A DNA stretch of 64,000 nt, from positions 4,588,001-4,652,000 of the forward strand of contig NZ_CP134399.1 in NCBI RefSeq assembly GCF_002968295.1. The letters run 5' to 3'. Each line of letters begins with the position of its first letter. Position 1 is the first letter of the stretch. A model generated the notes under the pieces. The model did no database searches. It saw only the letters and a program-made list of their open reading frames with translations, and had not been told where the DNA came from. The position numbers and the translations under genes were made by a program. Positions 1-9,662 of this stretch are shown here, piece by piece. This DNA is from Mycobacterium sp. ITM-2016-00317. GTDB taxonomy: Bacteria > Actinomycetota > Actinomycetes > Mycobacteriales > Mycobacteriaceae.

Positions 1-1117
1 CATCCTCATCTTCTACGTCGGGGCGGTGCTGCTGCTGGTGCTCATCGTTCCGTGGAACGACGAGAGCGTGGCCGCATCGCCGTTCGTCGCGGCGTTCACC
101 GCGATGGGCATTCCGTACGCCGACCACGTGATGAATGCCGTCGTGCTGACCGCCGTGCTGAGCTGCCTGAATTCGGGCATGTACACGGCGTCTCGGATGC
201 TCTTCGTGCTCGCGGCACGCCGCGAGGCGCCCGCGGCACTGGTCAAGGTGACTCGGCGAGGGGTGCCGGCTAATGCGATCCTGGCGTCCTCGGTCGTCGG
301 CTTTTTCTGCGTGATCGCCGCGGCGGTGTCCCCCGACACGATCTTCGCGTTCCTGCTGAACTCCAGCGGCGCGATCATCCTGTTCGTCTACCTGCTGATC
401 GCGATCTCGCAGATCGTGCTGCGCTACCGCACCCCCGACTCCAAGCTGCGGGTGAAGATGTGGCTGTTCCCGGTACTTTCCGTGCTGACCGCGGTGGGGA
501 TCGTCGCCATCCTGGTGCAGATGTTCATCGACAGCGCGCTGCGCTCCCAGTTGGTGCTCAGCCTGCTGTCCTGGGCGGTGGTGTTGCTGCTCTTCGCCGC
601 GAACAAGTGGTTCGTCAAGAAACGCCCGAGGCCCGCCGACAGTGCCACCGACCACCCTCCGGCCGGCGCGCCACACCGAGTGTTGGTGCTTGCCAACCAG
701 ACCGTCGATTCCGACGAGCTGCTGGCGGAGCTGAACCGCATCGGCGCCGATCGGGACGCGCAGTATCTGGTGGTCGTCCCTGCCAGCCCCATCGATACCG
801 GAGCCGCGGCCACGCACGGGCCGCGCGACGTCTCCGAGGCGACCCAGGAGGCTGCGACCGCCCGGCTGGAGGTCACGCTGGCGGCGCTGCGTGACGAGAA
901 CCGGGCAGTGGACGGCGAATTGGGTGACTACCGGCCACTGCGTGCGCTGGCGGACGCCGTCGAGAGATTCAGACCGGACCAGATCGTGATCGCGACACTG
1001 CCGCCTGAATTCTCGATCTGGCAGCGCTTCGACGTCGTGGACCGCGCCCGCATCCAGTTCGACGTGCCGGTGACGCATGTGGTCGCGAAGTCCGTTGTGG
1101 GCAACAGGGTTCCGTGA
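1..1117 (+). CDS. APC-family amino acid permease, C-terminal part (cut by window edge)
   Basis: The reading frame is open from base 2, so the true start lies outside the window. About the first 200 visible residues are hydrophobic helices of an APC-superfamily amino acid transporter. The GMYTASRMLFVLA segment and the nearby small-residue helices are typical of the GabP/AnsP/LysP branch. The remaining roughly 150 residues form a soluble tail with Rossmann-like features (HRVLVLANQTVDSDEL) that resembles a degenerate universal-stress or nucleotide-binding domain. Such tails are common on mycobacterial GABA-permease homologs. Its stop overlaps the next start by one base (TGATG), so it is translationally coupled to the universal stress protein. 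The substrate cannot be told from the visible part. Confidence 0.85.
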   Translation, partial: ILIFYVGAVLLLVLIVPWNDESVAASPFVAAFTAMGIPYADHVMNAVVLTAVLSCLNSGMYTASRMLFVLAARREAPAALVKVTRRGVPANAILASSVVGFFCVIAAAVSPDTIFAFLLNSSGAIILFVYLLIAISQIVLRYRTPDSKLRVKMWLFPVLSVLTAVGIVAILVQMFIDSALRSQLVLSLLSWAVVLLLFAANKWFVKKRPRPADSATDHPPAGAPHRVLVLANQTVDSDELLAELNRIGADRDAQYLVVVPASPIDTGAAATHGPRDVSEATQEAATARLEVTLAALRDENRAVDGELGDYRPLRALADAVERFRPDQIVIATLPPEFSIWQRFDVVDRARIQFDVPVTHVVAKSVVGNRVP

Positions 1118-2004
1118 TGACGATCATCGCGGGCTTCAGCGCCAGCGGTCACGGGCCTGCGCCGCTGCATCTGGCTGCTCAGCTGGCCCGCTGCACGGGA
1201 GACAAGATCGTCGCGGTGGCGGTCGTAGAGCGGCACTGGCCGCGGAGCCTGGATCCGCTCGAGGGCCAGTACCTGGATCATGTCGGCACGCAGGCCCTGA
1301 AGTCGCTCAAAGAGATGGTCGACCAGCTCCCCGGGGGTTTGGAGGTGTGGGCGATGGTCCACCAGGCCGCCTCCGTGCCGGAGGGGCTGACCGAGCTCGC
1401 GGCGGAGATGAACGCGGACATCGTCGTCGTCGGCTCGTCCTCGTCCGGTCTGCTGGGACGGATCGCCCTCGGCAGCGTGACCGATCGGCTCGTCCACACC
1501 GCCGCGATACCCGTGGCCATCGCGCCGCGGGGCTACCCGGCCCAGAGCACGCAGGTGGAGCGGCTGACCGTGGCGTACGGCGGGCAGGCCGACGAGGTCG
1601 GACTGGTCGCCACGACGGCCGAACTCGCCGAGCGGTGGTCGGCGCGCCTGCGAATCGCGTCCTTCACCGTACGGCCGGTGACCATGTTCGGCGGCTCGAT
1701 CGAAACGAGTGCCGAGGACCTGGTGGTCGAGCAGTGGGCTCAGCGCACCGAGGACAACATCATCGGCCAACTGCAGCAGATCCGTTCGGGGGTCGGGCTC
1801 GTCGCTGCCGACGTGGTGATCGGTGCCGGCGCGACATGGCGGGACGCGGTGGAGGCCGTCAGCTGGGAAGCAGGGGACGTCCTGGTACTCGGCTCCGGCG
1901 CGGCAGGCCAGGCGGCCCAGGTGTTCCTCGGCTCGGCCGCGGCGAAAATCCTCCGGCACGCGCCGGTACCGACGATGATCGTGCCGCGGCGCGAGGCAGG
2001 GTGA
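1117..2004 (+). CDS. Tandem-domain universal stress protein
   Basis: A roughly 295-residue protein with two UspA-like halves. The first half has the characteristic GSSSSGLLGRIALGSVTDRL segment, matching the G-x2-G-x9-G-(S/T) nucleotide loop followed by the V-T-D-R-L helix. The second half ends with LVLGSGAAGQAAQVFLGSAA and APVPTMIVPR, the matching loop of the second copy. The ATG at 1117 overlaps the permease stop; an in-frame GTG three bases upstream is the alternative. USPs bind ATP and are often induced by hypoxia or stationary phase. Coupling to a permease that itself has a USP-like tail suggests regulation of transport, which is inference. Confidence 0.85.
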   Translation: MTIIAGFSASGHGPAPLHLAAQLARCTGDKIVAVAVVERHWPRSLDPLEGQYLDHVGTQALKSLKEMVDQLPGGLEVWAMVHQAASVPEGLTELAAEMNADIVVVGSSSSGLLGRIALGSVTDRLVHTAAIPVAIAPRGYPAQSTQVERLTVAYGGQADEVGLVATTAELAERWSARLRIASFTVRPVTMFGGSIETSAEDLVVEQWAQRTEDNIIGQLQQIRSGVGLVAADVVIGAGATWRDAVEAVSWEAGDVLVLGSGAAGQAAQVFLGSAAAKILRHAPVPTMIVPRREAG

Positions 2005-2081
2005 CCGGGGCTCCTCCACGAAGATGAGACGGTCCGGCCTTTACGCTCTCCCGCAGGCAGCCATCGTGCAAGGCTCGCCCT

Positions 2082-2273
2082 ATGTCATTTCGAGTGAAGT
2101 TCGGACGCCACGAACAGCCCGGTGAATACGGCGACGACGACACCTACGAGTTCCTCGACAACGGTGTCCTGAAGCTGTCGTTCCAGAAGCCGGCGCAGTG
2201 GGACGAGTACTACGCGCCCGGCGCGTGGTACCAGGTGATCGCCGAGGAGAAACACCGGCCGGGCGGATCGTAG
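2082..2273 (+). CDS. Small conserved hypothetical protein
   Basis: A 63-residue soluble protein, acidic in the middle (GEYGDDDTYEFLD) and rich in aromatic residues (WDEYYAPGAWYQV). There is no signal peptide, membrane segment or motif that I recognise. The composition and start (MSFRVKFGRHE) look like genuine mycobacterial coding sequence, and codon use matches its neighbours. It stands alone between the universal stress gene and the amidase. Function unknown. Confidence 0.5.
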   Translation: MSFRVKFGRHEQPGEYGDDDTYEFLDNGVLKLSFQKPAQWDEYYAPGAWYQVIAEEKHRPGGS

Positions 2274-2451
2274 CCCGATAGACAGTTCTGATCGATGCGG
2301 CTGCCGGGCGTGGCCGCGAGTCGCGCCTGCACCGGACGGGCGCTTCACGACCGTGGCGGTCCGGCGGCCGTTCGTCGTGGGTCTTTACACCTCGGTAATA
2401 CAGCGTCCCTACAGTCGGGCAGCGAGGCCGACTACACCGGAAGGCATTTCA

Positions 2452-3723
2452 GTGGACGCGATTTCGAGACGACGGTTTTTCACCGTGGCCGGTGCTGCTA
2501 CAGCGGGTGCGCTCGGGTTGGCCGCCACAGCAGCGACGGCGTTCGCTGCGCCCGAGTCTGGCTTCGACCCCACGGTATGGCGTGAATACGGCGATCCCCT
2601 GGTCGGCCCTACGGGCGTCGGTCCACTCACCGGCGACACCGTCGCAGTCAAGGACCTCTATACCGTCGCGGGTCATGTGGTGGGTGCCGGTAATGAGGTG
2701 TGGCTTGCCGAGGCACCGGTAGCGACTTCAACTGCCCCGGCCGTCGAGGCGTTGTTGGCAGCCGGTGCGGCGGTCGCGGGCATCAGCCGGACCGACGAAC
2801 TCGCCTACAGTTTGGCGGGCACGAACGGCCACTATGGCACGCCACCCAATCCTGCTGCACCCGAACGCATTCCCGGGGGCTCTTCATCAGGGTCGGCCAG
2901 CGCGGTGTCATTGGGGCAAGCGACGATCGGTCTGGGTACCGACACCGGCGGTTCGATCAGGATTCCGTCGTCGTATCAGGGTCTGTACGGCATCCGCACC
3001 ACCCACGGTGTCATCTCGCGGGATGGGCTGATACCGCTGGCTCCGTCGTTCGACACTGTCGGATGGATGACGCGGACGCGGACGGAGCTGGTCAGGGTGG
3101 CAGCCGTCCTGGAACCGGATCTCTCCGCGGCGATGACCTTCCCGCGTGCGGTGTACGCCGACTCGCTCATCGCGCTGGCAGATGCGGAGGTGGGTTCTGC
3201 GATACGGCGTGCAATCACCGGCTGGTCGTCGGAGCTGCCCATCGCACCCATAGATTTCGACGCGAGCCAATTGCCCCTCTGGGTCAAGGCGTTCCAAACC
3301 CGCCAGGGGTGGGAGGCGTGGCAGGCACACGGCACGTGGATCGAACGGCACTGGGAGTCCCTCAACCCCGATGTGCGCTCGCGTTTCGAGGCCGCGGCCA
3401 AACGCACTCCAGAAGAGCTGGCCGACGCCGATCGCGTCCTCGGGGCCGCGCGGGCCGCGATCGACGGTGCGCTCGGCGACGCGGTACTGATACTGCCGTC
3501 GGCGTCCTCGGTGGCACCCCCTCGGGACAGCGCCGCGCTGGGCGGTGACGTGATCGAAGACATCCGCGCGCGTACCTTTCAGTTGACCTGTCTGGCCGGG
3601 ATCACCGGGCGTCCAGCGGTCAGCAGCCCGCTGCCGGTCACCGGCCCACCGATCGGCATCTGCGCTGTCGGGCCGCTGAGGTCCGACCGTGCGCTCGCCG
3701 GCTTGCAGGTGAACGGATCCTGA
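2452..3723 (+). CDS. Tat-exported amidase (amidase signature family)
   Basis: Hydrolyses an amide bond; substrate unknown. The GTG at 2452 is chosen because GGAAGG (2439-2444) sits seven bases upstream and because it puts a twin-arginine signal (SRRRFFTVAGAATAGALG) at the N-terminus. An open frame extends further upstream but would bury the signal. The amidase-signature Ser-cisSer-Lys triad is visible: Lys67 in VAVKDLY, the GGSSSGSAS loop around residues 142-149, and the nucleophile Ser168 in TDTGGSIRIPS. At about 423 residues it is slightly short for the family. It has no operon partner: 295 bases separate it from the next gene. Confidence 0.85.
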   Translation: MDAISRRRFFTVAGAATAGALGLAATAATAFAAPESGFDPTVWREYGDPLVGPTGVGPLTGDTVAVKDLYTVAGHVVGAGNEVWLAEAPVATSTAPAVEALLAAGAAVAGISRTDELAYSLAGTNGHYGTPPNPAAPERIPGGSSSGSASAVSLGQATIGLGTDTGGSIRIPSSYQGLYGIRTTHGVISRDGLIPLAPSFDTVGWMTRTRTELVRVAAVLEPDLSAAMTFPRAVYADSLIALADAEVGSAIRRAITGWSSELPIAPIDFDASQLPLWVKAFQTRQGWEAWQAHGTWIERHWESLNPDVRSRFEAAAKRTPEELADADRVLGAARAAIDGALGDAVLILPSASSVAPPRDSAALGGDVIEDIRARTFQLTCLAGITGRPAVSSPLPVTGPPIGICAVGPLRSDRALAGLQVNGS

Positions 3724-4018
3724 GGCCTGGGTTCGACTCTGGCGTCACTCGTGCCGCGACCTGAGCACCTCGCGGGTGGGCGACGAGGGCGGAGTTAACC
3801 TGCCATCGGCAGCGACCCGAACGTCGAGTCATTATGGGCGAGTCAGGATTTGCTGGCGTCGATGAAGCCGTCTTCTTTCCCGCGAGATTCGCGCAAAACG
3901 CCACAACACCGAAGAACCAATCGCTACTGTGCAGTAACAACCGCGACCTCGGCGTGAGTCTCGTTCTGAGCGGCTGATTCTGAGCGGCTGACTTGCTGGA
4001 CCGTCGATGTGGGGGCAT
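3724..4018. other. Intergenic stretch with a 14-bp tandem repeat
   Basis: I see no convincing gene here. The only structure noticed is a perfect 14-bp tandem direct repeat (TTCTGAGCGGCTGA, 3964-3977 and 3978-3991) just upstream of the Tat protein/GMC oxidoreductase pair. It could be an operator or simple slippage. Confidence 0.5.
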
Positions 4019-4909
4019 ATGCGACATGAACGTGACCCGTGGCCGGTGTTCGACCGCCGCGGGTTTTTCTACAGAGCCGCCGCAGTGGGAACACTCGCGA
4101 GTGCCGGATCTGTTTTTCCGACGACGCTGCTACCCAGCCGGGCGGTCGCCCAGCCGGGCACTCCACTCGCGGCCGTCGACGCATTCACGCTCGATACCCT
4201 GCGCGGAACGATCGTGATGGTCTTTCCCGGACCTGACGAGTGGTCGCGGGTACAGGGCACGCCGCGGGACGACCCGGGGATAATCGAGTGGGGCGCTGCC
4301 GAATTCATGAAGGACCTGTTCGACCGCTACCTCGCCGCCGGCGATCAAGTAACTCGGCCCGTCACACTGGCGCTCAGTGAGGCCCTGAACGACATGGGCG
4401 TTCCAGCGCCGCCGTTCCTCGGCGTGAGCCGGGAACAGGGACGGACCATCGACGAGGCGATCGGGTATGCATACAGCGATCGGGTGCTACCGCTGTCGCT
4501 TCCGATCGCGTTGATCCTCAACCTCGGCGCAGTGGTGATCGCGCCCAATTCACTGGTGGGCCCGCTGGGTTCACCCTTCTCCCGGCTCAGTCTCGGCGAC
4601 AAATGCCGGGTTCTCCAACTTGTCGAACAGCCGCTTCCCGAACTGGTATCGATCTTCGACCAAGGCTTGCCGGTGCCGTTGGAAAGTTCGCTCTCGGGCT
4701 TCCTCCGCTTCGCGGGCGGGATCATCCTCGAAGCCTCGGCCTTCGGCGTGTACTCCGAGATGGAGCTCTGGGACCGCCAAGCCCGCCGCGTCACGGCCAG
4801 GCCGGTGTCTTGGGATCTGATGAGCTACCGTCCGAACGGCCTGGTGGACGGGCATCCCGAATTTCTCGGGTACTACCAGGGACGTACCGAGGTGGCGACC
4901 GATGCGTGA
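4007..4909 (+). CDS. Tat-exported partner protein of GMC oxidoreductase (DUF5987-like)
   Basis: A 300-residue protein (296 from the alternative in-frame ATG at 4019). It begins with a twin-arginine signal (FDRRGFFYRAAAVGTLASAG) and so is probably folded in the cytoplasm and exported. The body has no catalytic motif that I recognise. It overlaps the GMC oxidoreductase by eight bases, so the two are co-translated. Actinobacteria often pair such Tat proteins with GMC flavoenzymes, and gluconate 2-dehydrogenase subunit 3 plays a comparable role as the exported small subunit of a GMC dehydrogenase. The likely role, by inference, is to carry the signal-less oxidoreductase out by hitch-hiking or to pass electrons. 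The exact family name is from memory and less certain than the pairing. Confidence 0.65.
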   Translation: MWGHMRHERDPWPVFDRRGFFYRAAAVGTLASAGSVFPTTLLPSRAVAQPGTPLAAVDAFTLDTLRGTIVMVFPGPDEWSRVQGTPRDDPGIIEWGAAEFMKDLFDRYLAAGDQVTRPVTLALSEALNDMGVPAPPFLGVSREQGRTIDEAIGYAYSDRVLPLSLPIALILNLGAVVIAPNSLVGPLGSPFSRLSLGDKCRVLQLVEQPLPELVSIFDQGLPVPLESSLSGFLRFAGGIILEASAFGVYSEMELWDRQARRVTARPVSWDLMSYRPNGLVDGHPEFLGYYQGRTEVATDA

Positions 4910-6677
4910 CGTCATCGTGATCGGCGCAGGTGGTGGTGGACCGGTGGTCGCTGCCGAGTTGGCTGGACGCGGGCTGGACGTGCCCCTACTGGAGGGAGGC
5001 CCGCGACACGCCGATCCGGAGTCTGAATGGTCGCACGCCGAGAACGACGCGAACAATCCCAACGACGGATTTTTCCGCTTCGGGCCGCAGGACCGCGCCA
5101 AGCCGGCGTGGTTTCGCGAGTGGACAGCCAACATGTACGTCTGGCAGTTGTCGGGCGTCGGGGGCACCACGGCGCACTACTACGGCAACAGCCCCCGGCC
5201 GTATCCGGGCGTGTTCCAGGGCTACTCGGGCCCTGACGCGGCCGCCTACGACCGCGTTCACGAGTTTCCGTTCGGCTACTCGGAATTGGTGCCGTATCTG
5301 GAGTGGGTCGAGGCGACCCTGCCCGTACTGACCGCGCCGATGGGCACCAAGGAGAGCATCGTCTACCGCGGCTGCGAACAAGTCGGTCTGCCGGTACAGA
5401 CTTCTCTGACGACGACTCGCAATTCGTACCGCCCTCAGCAGAACGCCATCCTGCAACCCGGCGGCAATGCGGGCCGTACAGACAGGGCCGACCTCCTGAC
5501 TTATCCCGCGGCTACCGGCTGCACCTTCTGCGGCCATTGCTTCCAAGGGTGCTACCTACCGATCCGTGCGCCCCGCAATCTCAAGGCCAAACGCTCCACC
5601 GACAACAGTTACGTGCCGCTGGCCCTGGCCGCCGACGTGGTGCGAAGCGGCGGCAAATCCATTGAGCTGCTAGCTGATTCCTTTGTGATCGCCATCAATC
5701 ACGAACAACGCGGTGGCGTCACCACCGCGCGCGGTGTCACCTGGCGTAACAACAGCACCGGCGAGACCCACACCGAGGATGCTCACGTCGTCGCGCTGTG
5801 CGGTGGTACAACCGAGAGTCCGCGGTTGTGGTTCAACAGTGGTCTGCCGAATCCGAACGACTGGGTGGGCCGCGGCCATACCGATCACTACTTCGACTGG
5901 GTTGTCGGCAGTTTCGACGAATACACCGGCAATTCCAAGGGTGCTAATTCCTGCGCCCGCGTGGACTTTCCCGGACGAGGCAGCATCGAGATCGTCGGCC
6001 TCGGCCCGGCGATTCAAGCGTTCACCATGAACCTGTCCGACAGCGGCGTGCGTGGTGTCTACAACAACGGACGTGGCTTCACGGGGCCCTGGGACGGACC
6101 CACCGGTCGACTGGTGGGCAACGAACTCAAGGACCTGCTGATGGGCGGTGTCGACTCGCTACTCAACTTTCTGGTCATCACCGATGACCATGTGCAACCG
6201 GAGAATCGGATCACGCCATCGATTTTTCCCGCCGATGAGAACGGTGCGCCGGCCAAGATCAACGTCACGCTGCGGGAACGCGCGGCGCGGACCGTGGAGA
6301 ACCGTGAGTTCATGGTGCGCCGGGCAGCCGAGATCATGCGCGCGGCAGGCGCGAAGAAGGTCTACCGGTTGGATTGGGCGCCTTTGCTTCTCCATGTGCA
6401 TTCCACGATGCGCATGGGGACCTCCGACCGCAATTCAGTGCTGGATGCCAACGCAGAAGCGCGCTGGGTGAAGCGTCTCTTCGTCGCCGATAATTCCTCG
6501 CTCGCCAATTCGCTCGGCGGGCCCAATCCGACGCTCACCACGCAGGCGCTGGCCACCCGGACCGCTGAGAAGATCTTCCAGATGTACTTCGGCGGCGACT
6601 CGTGGGTGGACAAAGAATCGCCCGTCGTAAGCACCGACTCTCGAATCAGCGCCCGTTTGGCGCGGATGGGGCTGTAG
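4902..6677 (+). CDS. GMC-family FAD oxidoreductase with four-cysteine cluster
   Basis: A 591-residue flavoenzyme. The FAD dinucleotide-binding loop is at the N-terminus (VIGAGGGGPVVAAEL). The GMC C-terminal domain carries His498/His500 (LLHVHSTMRMG) and Asn542 (GGPNPTLTTQ) as the likely active-site residues. Unusually, it contains Cys207, Cys210, Cys213 and Cys217 in a C-x2-C-x2-C-x3-C arrangement (GCTFCGHCFQGCYLP), which is ferredoxin-like and could hold an iron-sulfur cluster. It has no signal peptide of its own; the upstream Tat protein overlaps it by eight bases. The substrate may be a sugar, sterol or alcohol and cannot be assigned from sequence. Confidence 0.85.
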   Translation: MRDVIVIGAGGGGPVVAAELAGRGLDVPLLEGGPRHADPESEWSHAENDANNPNDGFFRFGPQDRAKPAWFREWTANMYVWQLSGVGGTTAHYYGNSPRPYPGVFQGYSGPDAAAYDRVHEFPFGYSELVPYLEWVEATLPVLTAPMGTKESIVYRGCEQVGLPVQTSLTTTRNSYRPQQNAILQPGGNAGRTDRADLLTYPAATGCTFCGHCFQGCYLPIRAPRNLKAKRSTDNSYVPLALAADVVRSGGKSIELLADSFVIAINHEQRGGVTTARGVTWRNNSTGETHTEDAHVVALCGGTTESPRLWFNSGLPNPNDWVGRGHTDHYFDWVVGSFDEYTGNSKGANSCARVDFPGRGSIEIVGLGPAIQAFTMNLSDSGVRGVYNNGRGFTGPWDGPTGRLVGNELKDLLMGGVDSLLNFLVITDDHVQPENRITPSIFPADENGAPAKINVTLRERAARTVENREFMVRRAAEIMRAAGAKKVYRLDWAPLLLHVHSTMRMGTSDRNSVLDANAEARWVKRLFVADNSSLANSLGGPNPTLTTQALATRTAEKIFQMYFGGDSWVDKESPVVSTDSRISARLARMGL

Positions 6678-6771
6678 CGAGCACCTGCACCGCAGGTCTC
6701 GCAGGGTCTGCCGGCGTGAGCAGCGCACGGCTCAAATGACGCGGTAATCCCTCCGAGAGACCCTAACCAGG

Positions 6772-6840
6772 GCCCCCCAGTCGGAACTCGAACCGACACT
6801 GTGCGGACTTGACCCGCTTCCTCGGCTCCAAGCCCGGTGC
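6772..6840 (-). pseudogene. Decayed tRNA copy
   Basis: The T-arm and anticodon-arm half closely resembles the intact tRNA at 7370-7443: both share CCAGTCGG, ACTCGAACCGACACT and GCGGA on the plus strand. However, the T-loop has an extra base, the anticodon stem is interrupted, and no matching 5' acceptor strand exists. It is therefore a remnant of a tRNA duplication or an old attachment-site scar, not a working tRNA. Confidence 0.6.
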
Positions 6841-6850
6841 GGTAGAGAGG

Positions 6851-7246
6851 TCAACCCGCAGAGCCCACATTCGTCAGCAGCACGGCTGCCTCGTTGTAGG
6901 GAAACGCTCGGTAGAGGAGGCGAGAACGCGGTATGACCAGGGCCGCGGCCTCGGCCTTGCTTACCACCCGTGGATTGGCGAGCGCGACAACCCGTCCACG
7001 CTTGCGTAGCACCGTCGGCCCGCCGGCCAGCACGTTCTCCAACCAGTCCGTCTGTAGGCCATAGCCGACGAGGATGGCGTAGCCATCATGGGTCTTGAAT
7101 ACCAGAAGGGGCGTTCGATATCGCTTACCCGACGTCCGCCCGACGTGCTCGAGCGTTCCGAGGTTCGGAAGCCACGGTGTGATCGTGCGAGCCGCCGGAT
7201 TGGTGACTCGCTTGTTGAATTCTGCGATTCGGCGAGGCACGCGCAT
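6851..7246 (-). CDS. DDN-type F420-dependent nitroreductase family protein
   Basis: A 131-residue protein of the deazaflavin (F420)-dependent nitroreductase/DUF385 family, a split-barrel fold much expanded in mycobacteria. The hallmarks are visible: the helix plus LEHVGRTSGKRYRTPLLVF, then DGYAILVGYGLQTDWLENV and a C-terminal RLLYRAFPYNEAAVLL. Members bind F420H2 and reduce quinones, nitroimidazoles or biliverdin; the substrate here is unknown. It sits alone between a decayed and an intact copy of the same tRNA, so it may have arrived or been duplicated with that event. Confidence 0.85.
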   Translation of the reverse strand: MRVPRRIAEFNKRVTNPAARTITPWLPNLGTLEHVGRTSGKRYRTPLLVFKTHDGYAILVGYGLQTDWLENVLAGGPTVLRKRGRVVALANPRVVSKAEAAALVIPRSRLLYRAFPYNEAAVLLTNVGSAG

Positions 7247-7369
7247 TCTCGGAGTCTAGGTATTGGTCGACGTTCCTCGCTGGCGCGGTGCTGACGCAGG
7301 GCGGTGCCAACGACGGCGACCGCTCGAATGTTCTCGAGCGCAATCGGCCCCTACCTGCAGGAACACCGG

Positions 7370-7443
7370 TGCCCCCAGTCGGACTCGAACCGACACTTGG
7401 CGGATTTTAAGTCCGCTGCCTCTGCCAATTGGGCTATGGGGGC
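7370..7443 (-). tRNA. tRNA with UAA anticodon (Leu-type anticodon, short variable loop)
   Basis: Folds as a complete cloverleaf on the minus strand: a 7-bp acceptor (GCCCCCA with TGGGGGC), a 5-bp anticodon stem (GCGGA/TCCGC) around the loop CTTAAAA with the UAA anticodon at 7409-7407, and a T-arm with GTCGG-TTCGAGT-CCGAC. The discriminator is A (7370) and CCA is not fully encoded. UAA reads the leucine codon UUA, yet the variable region is only five bases (CAAGT) rather than the long arm of bacterial tRNA-Leu. Its charging identity is therefore uncertain. Confidence 0.85.
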
Positions 7444-7778
7444 GTTGTGCGTTCAGAGCATAATTCAGGCCGATTCGGCCTCGTCCGAGCGTCCTGACCA
7501 CCGCAGCGCGCTCGAGGGACTTACCCAGCGCATTGGCACGACACTGAAGCCCTTGCTGAGAAGATGGCCGAGCGGCAGCAGCAGATGCGAGAGCGTCGAG
7601 CAGTCCTTCTGACGTACGCGCAGGACTGCCGTAGTCCGTCCTTGAGTAGTAGTCGACCGACCCCAGGTGAGCATCGCTGCCTCTTCGCGCTTCAGACCTT
7701 GACTCGACGTTCGTCGACTCCGATACCCGCTGACCAGGCACTGCCTCAAGAGCCTCGATGAGGCCTACCGTCGATGAC
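7444..7778. other. Intergenic stretch upstream of the tRNA
   Basis: I see no supportable gene. Open frames exist in several phases but none has a recognisable protein or a convincing ribosome-binding site. On the minus strand a TATGCT hexamer lies 13 bases before the tRNA 5' end and could be its -10 element; I found no matching -35. Confidence 0.4.
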
Positions 7779-8663
7779 ATGAGCATTCCCGCCTTCACCC
7801 TCAACAACGGCGTCGAGATACCCGAGCTCGGCTTCGGCGTCTTCCAGACCCCACCCGATGAAACCATCGCTGCCGTCGAGACGGCGCTGCAGACCGGCTA
7901 TCGGCACGTCGACACCGCTGCGACGTATGGCAACGAGCGCGAAGTCGGCGAAGCGATTCGCCGATCGGGGCTGGCCCGCGACGAGGTCTTCATCGAGACC
8001 AAGGTCTGGATCAGCGACTTCGGCTACGACCAGACGCTGCACGCGTTCGACAAGGCCGCAGGCAAGCTCGGCGTCGAGCAACTCGACCTGCTGATCCTGC
8101 ACCAGGCTCTCCCCGGCGAATTCGATCTCACCGTAGGTGCGTACAAGGCGTTGGAGAAGCTCTACGCCGACGGCGAGGTCCGCGCGATCGGCGTCTCCAA
8201 CTTCATGCCGCGCCATCTCGACAAGCTGCTCACCGAAACCGAGTTGGTGCCGGCGATCAACCAGATCGAGGTACACCCGTACTTCCGGCAGTCGGAGTTG
8301 CTCGCGTTCGACACCGAGCACGGCATTCTCAACCAGGCGTGGTCGCCGATCGGCGGCATCACGTTCTACCGGGACGGCTCGCACAACTCGACGCTGGAGA
8401 ACCCGGTGATCGGCGAGATCGCCGCCGCGCACGCGAAGACGCCGGCTCAGGTGATGCTCCGGTGGCACATTCAGCAGGGCCGCCAGGTGATCCCGAAGTC
8501 GGTGACGCCCTCGCGGATCGCCGAGAACTTCGACGTCTTCGACTTCGAACTGAGCGCCGAACAACTGGCTGCCATCGACGCACTGGACACCGGCATCCGC
8601 GGGGGCCCGGAGCCCGAGGCCATCACCCGTGAGACCTACGGGATCGATATCCCCGAAGCCTGA
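7779..8663 (+). CDS. Aldo/keto reductase (2,5-diketo-D-gluconate reductase type)
   Basis: A 294-residue NADPH-dependent aldehyde/ketone reductase of the AKR5-like branch. The catalytic tetrad is visible: Asp45 and Tyr50 (YRHVDTAATYGNE), Lys75 (IETKVW) and His108 (LLILHQA). The C-terminal cofactor-binding stretch is QVIPKSVTPSRIAENFDVFDF. The ATG at 7779 (MSIPAFTL) is preferred to an in-frame ATG seven codons upstream, because the family begins at this point. It is followed nine bases later by a second aldo/keto reductase and then a DUF2255 gene, so the three form one unit. The physiological substrate is unknown. Confidence 0.9.
   Translation: MSIPAFTLNNGVEIPELGFGVFQTPPDETIAAVETALQTGYRHVDTAATYGNEREVGEAIRRSGLARDEVFIETKVWISDFGYDQTLHAFDKAAGKLGVEQLDLLILHQALPGEFDLTVGAYKALEKLYADGEVRAIGVSNFMPRHLDKLLTETELVPAINQIEVHPYFRQSELLAFDTEHGILNQAWSPIGGITFYRDGSHNSTLENPVIGEIAAAHAKTPAQVMLRWHIQQGRQVIPKSVTPSRIAENFDVFDFELSAEQLAAIDALDTGIRGGPEPEAITRETYGIDIPEA

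Positions 8664-9661
<998 letters not shown>

Positions 9662-9662
<1 letters not shown>

Noticed and set aside
6772..6840. A second functional tRNA (CAA anticodon)
   Set aside because: The T-loop has an extra base, the anticodon stem has a mismatch and the 5' acceptor strand is missing.
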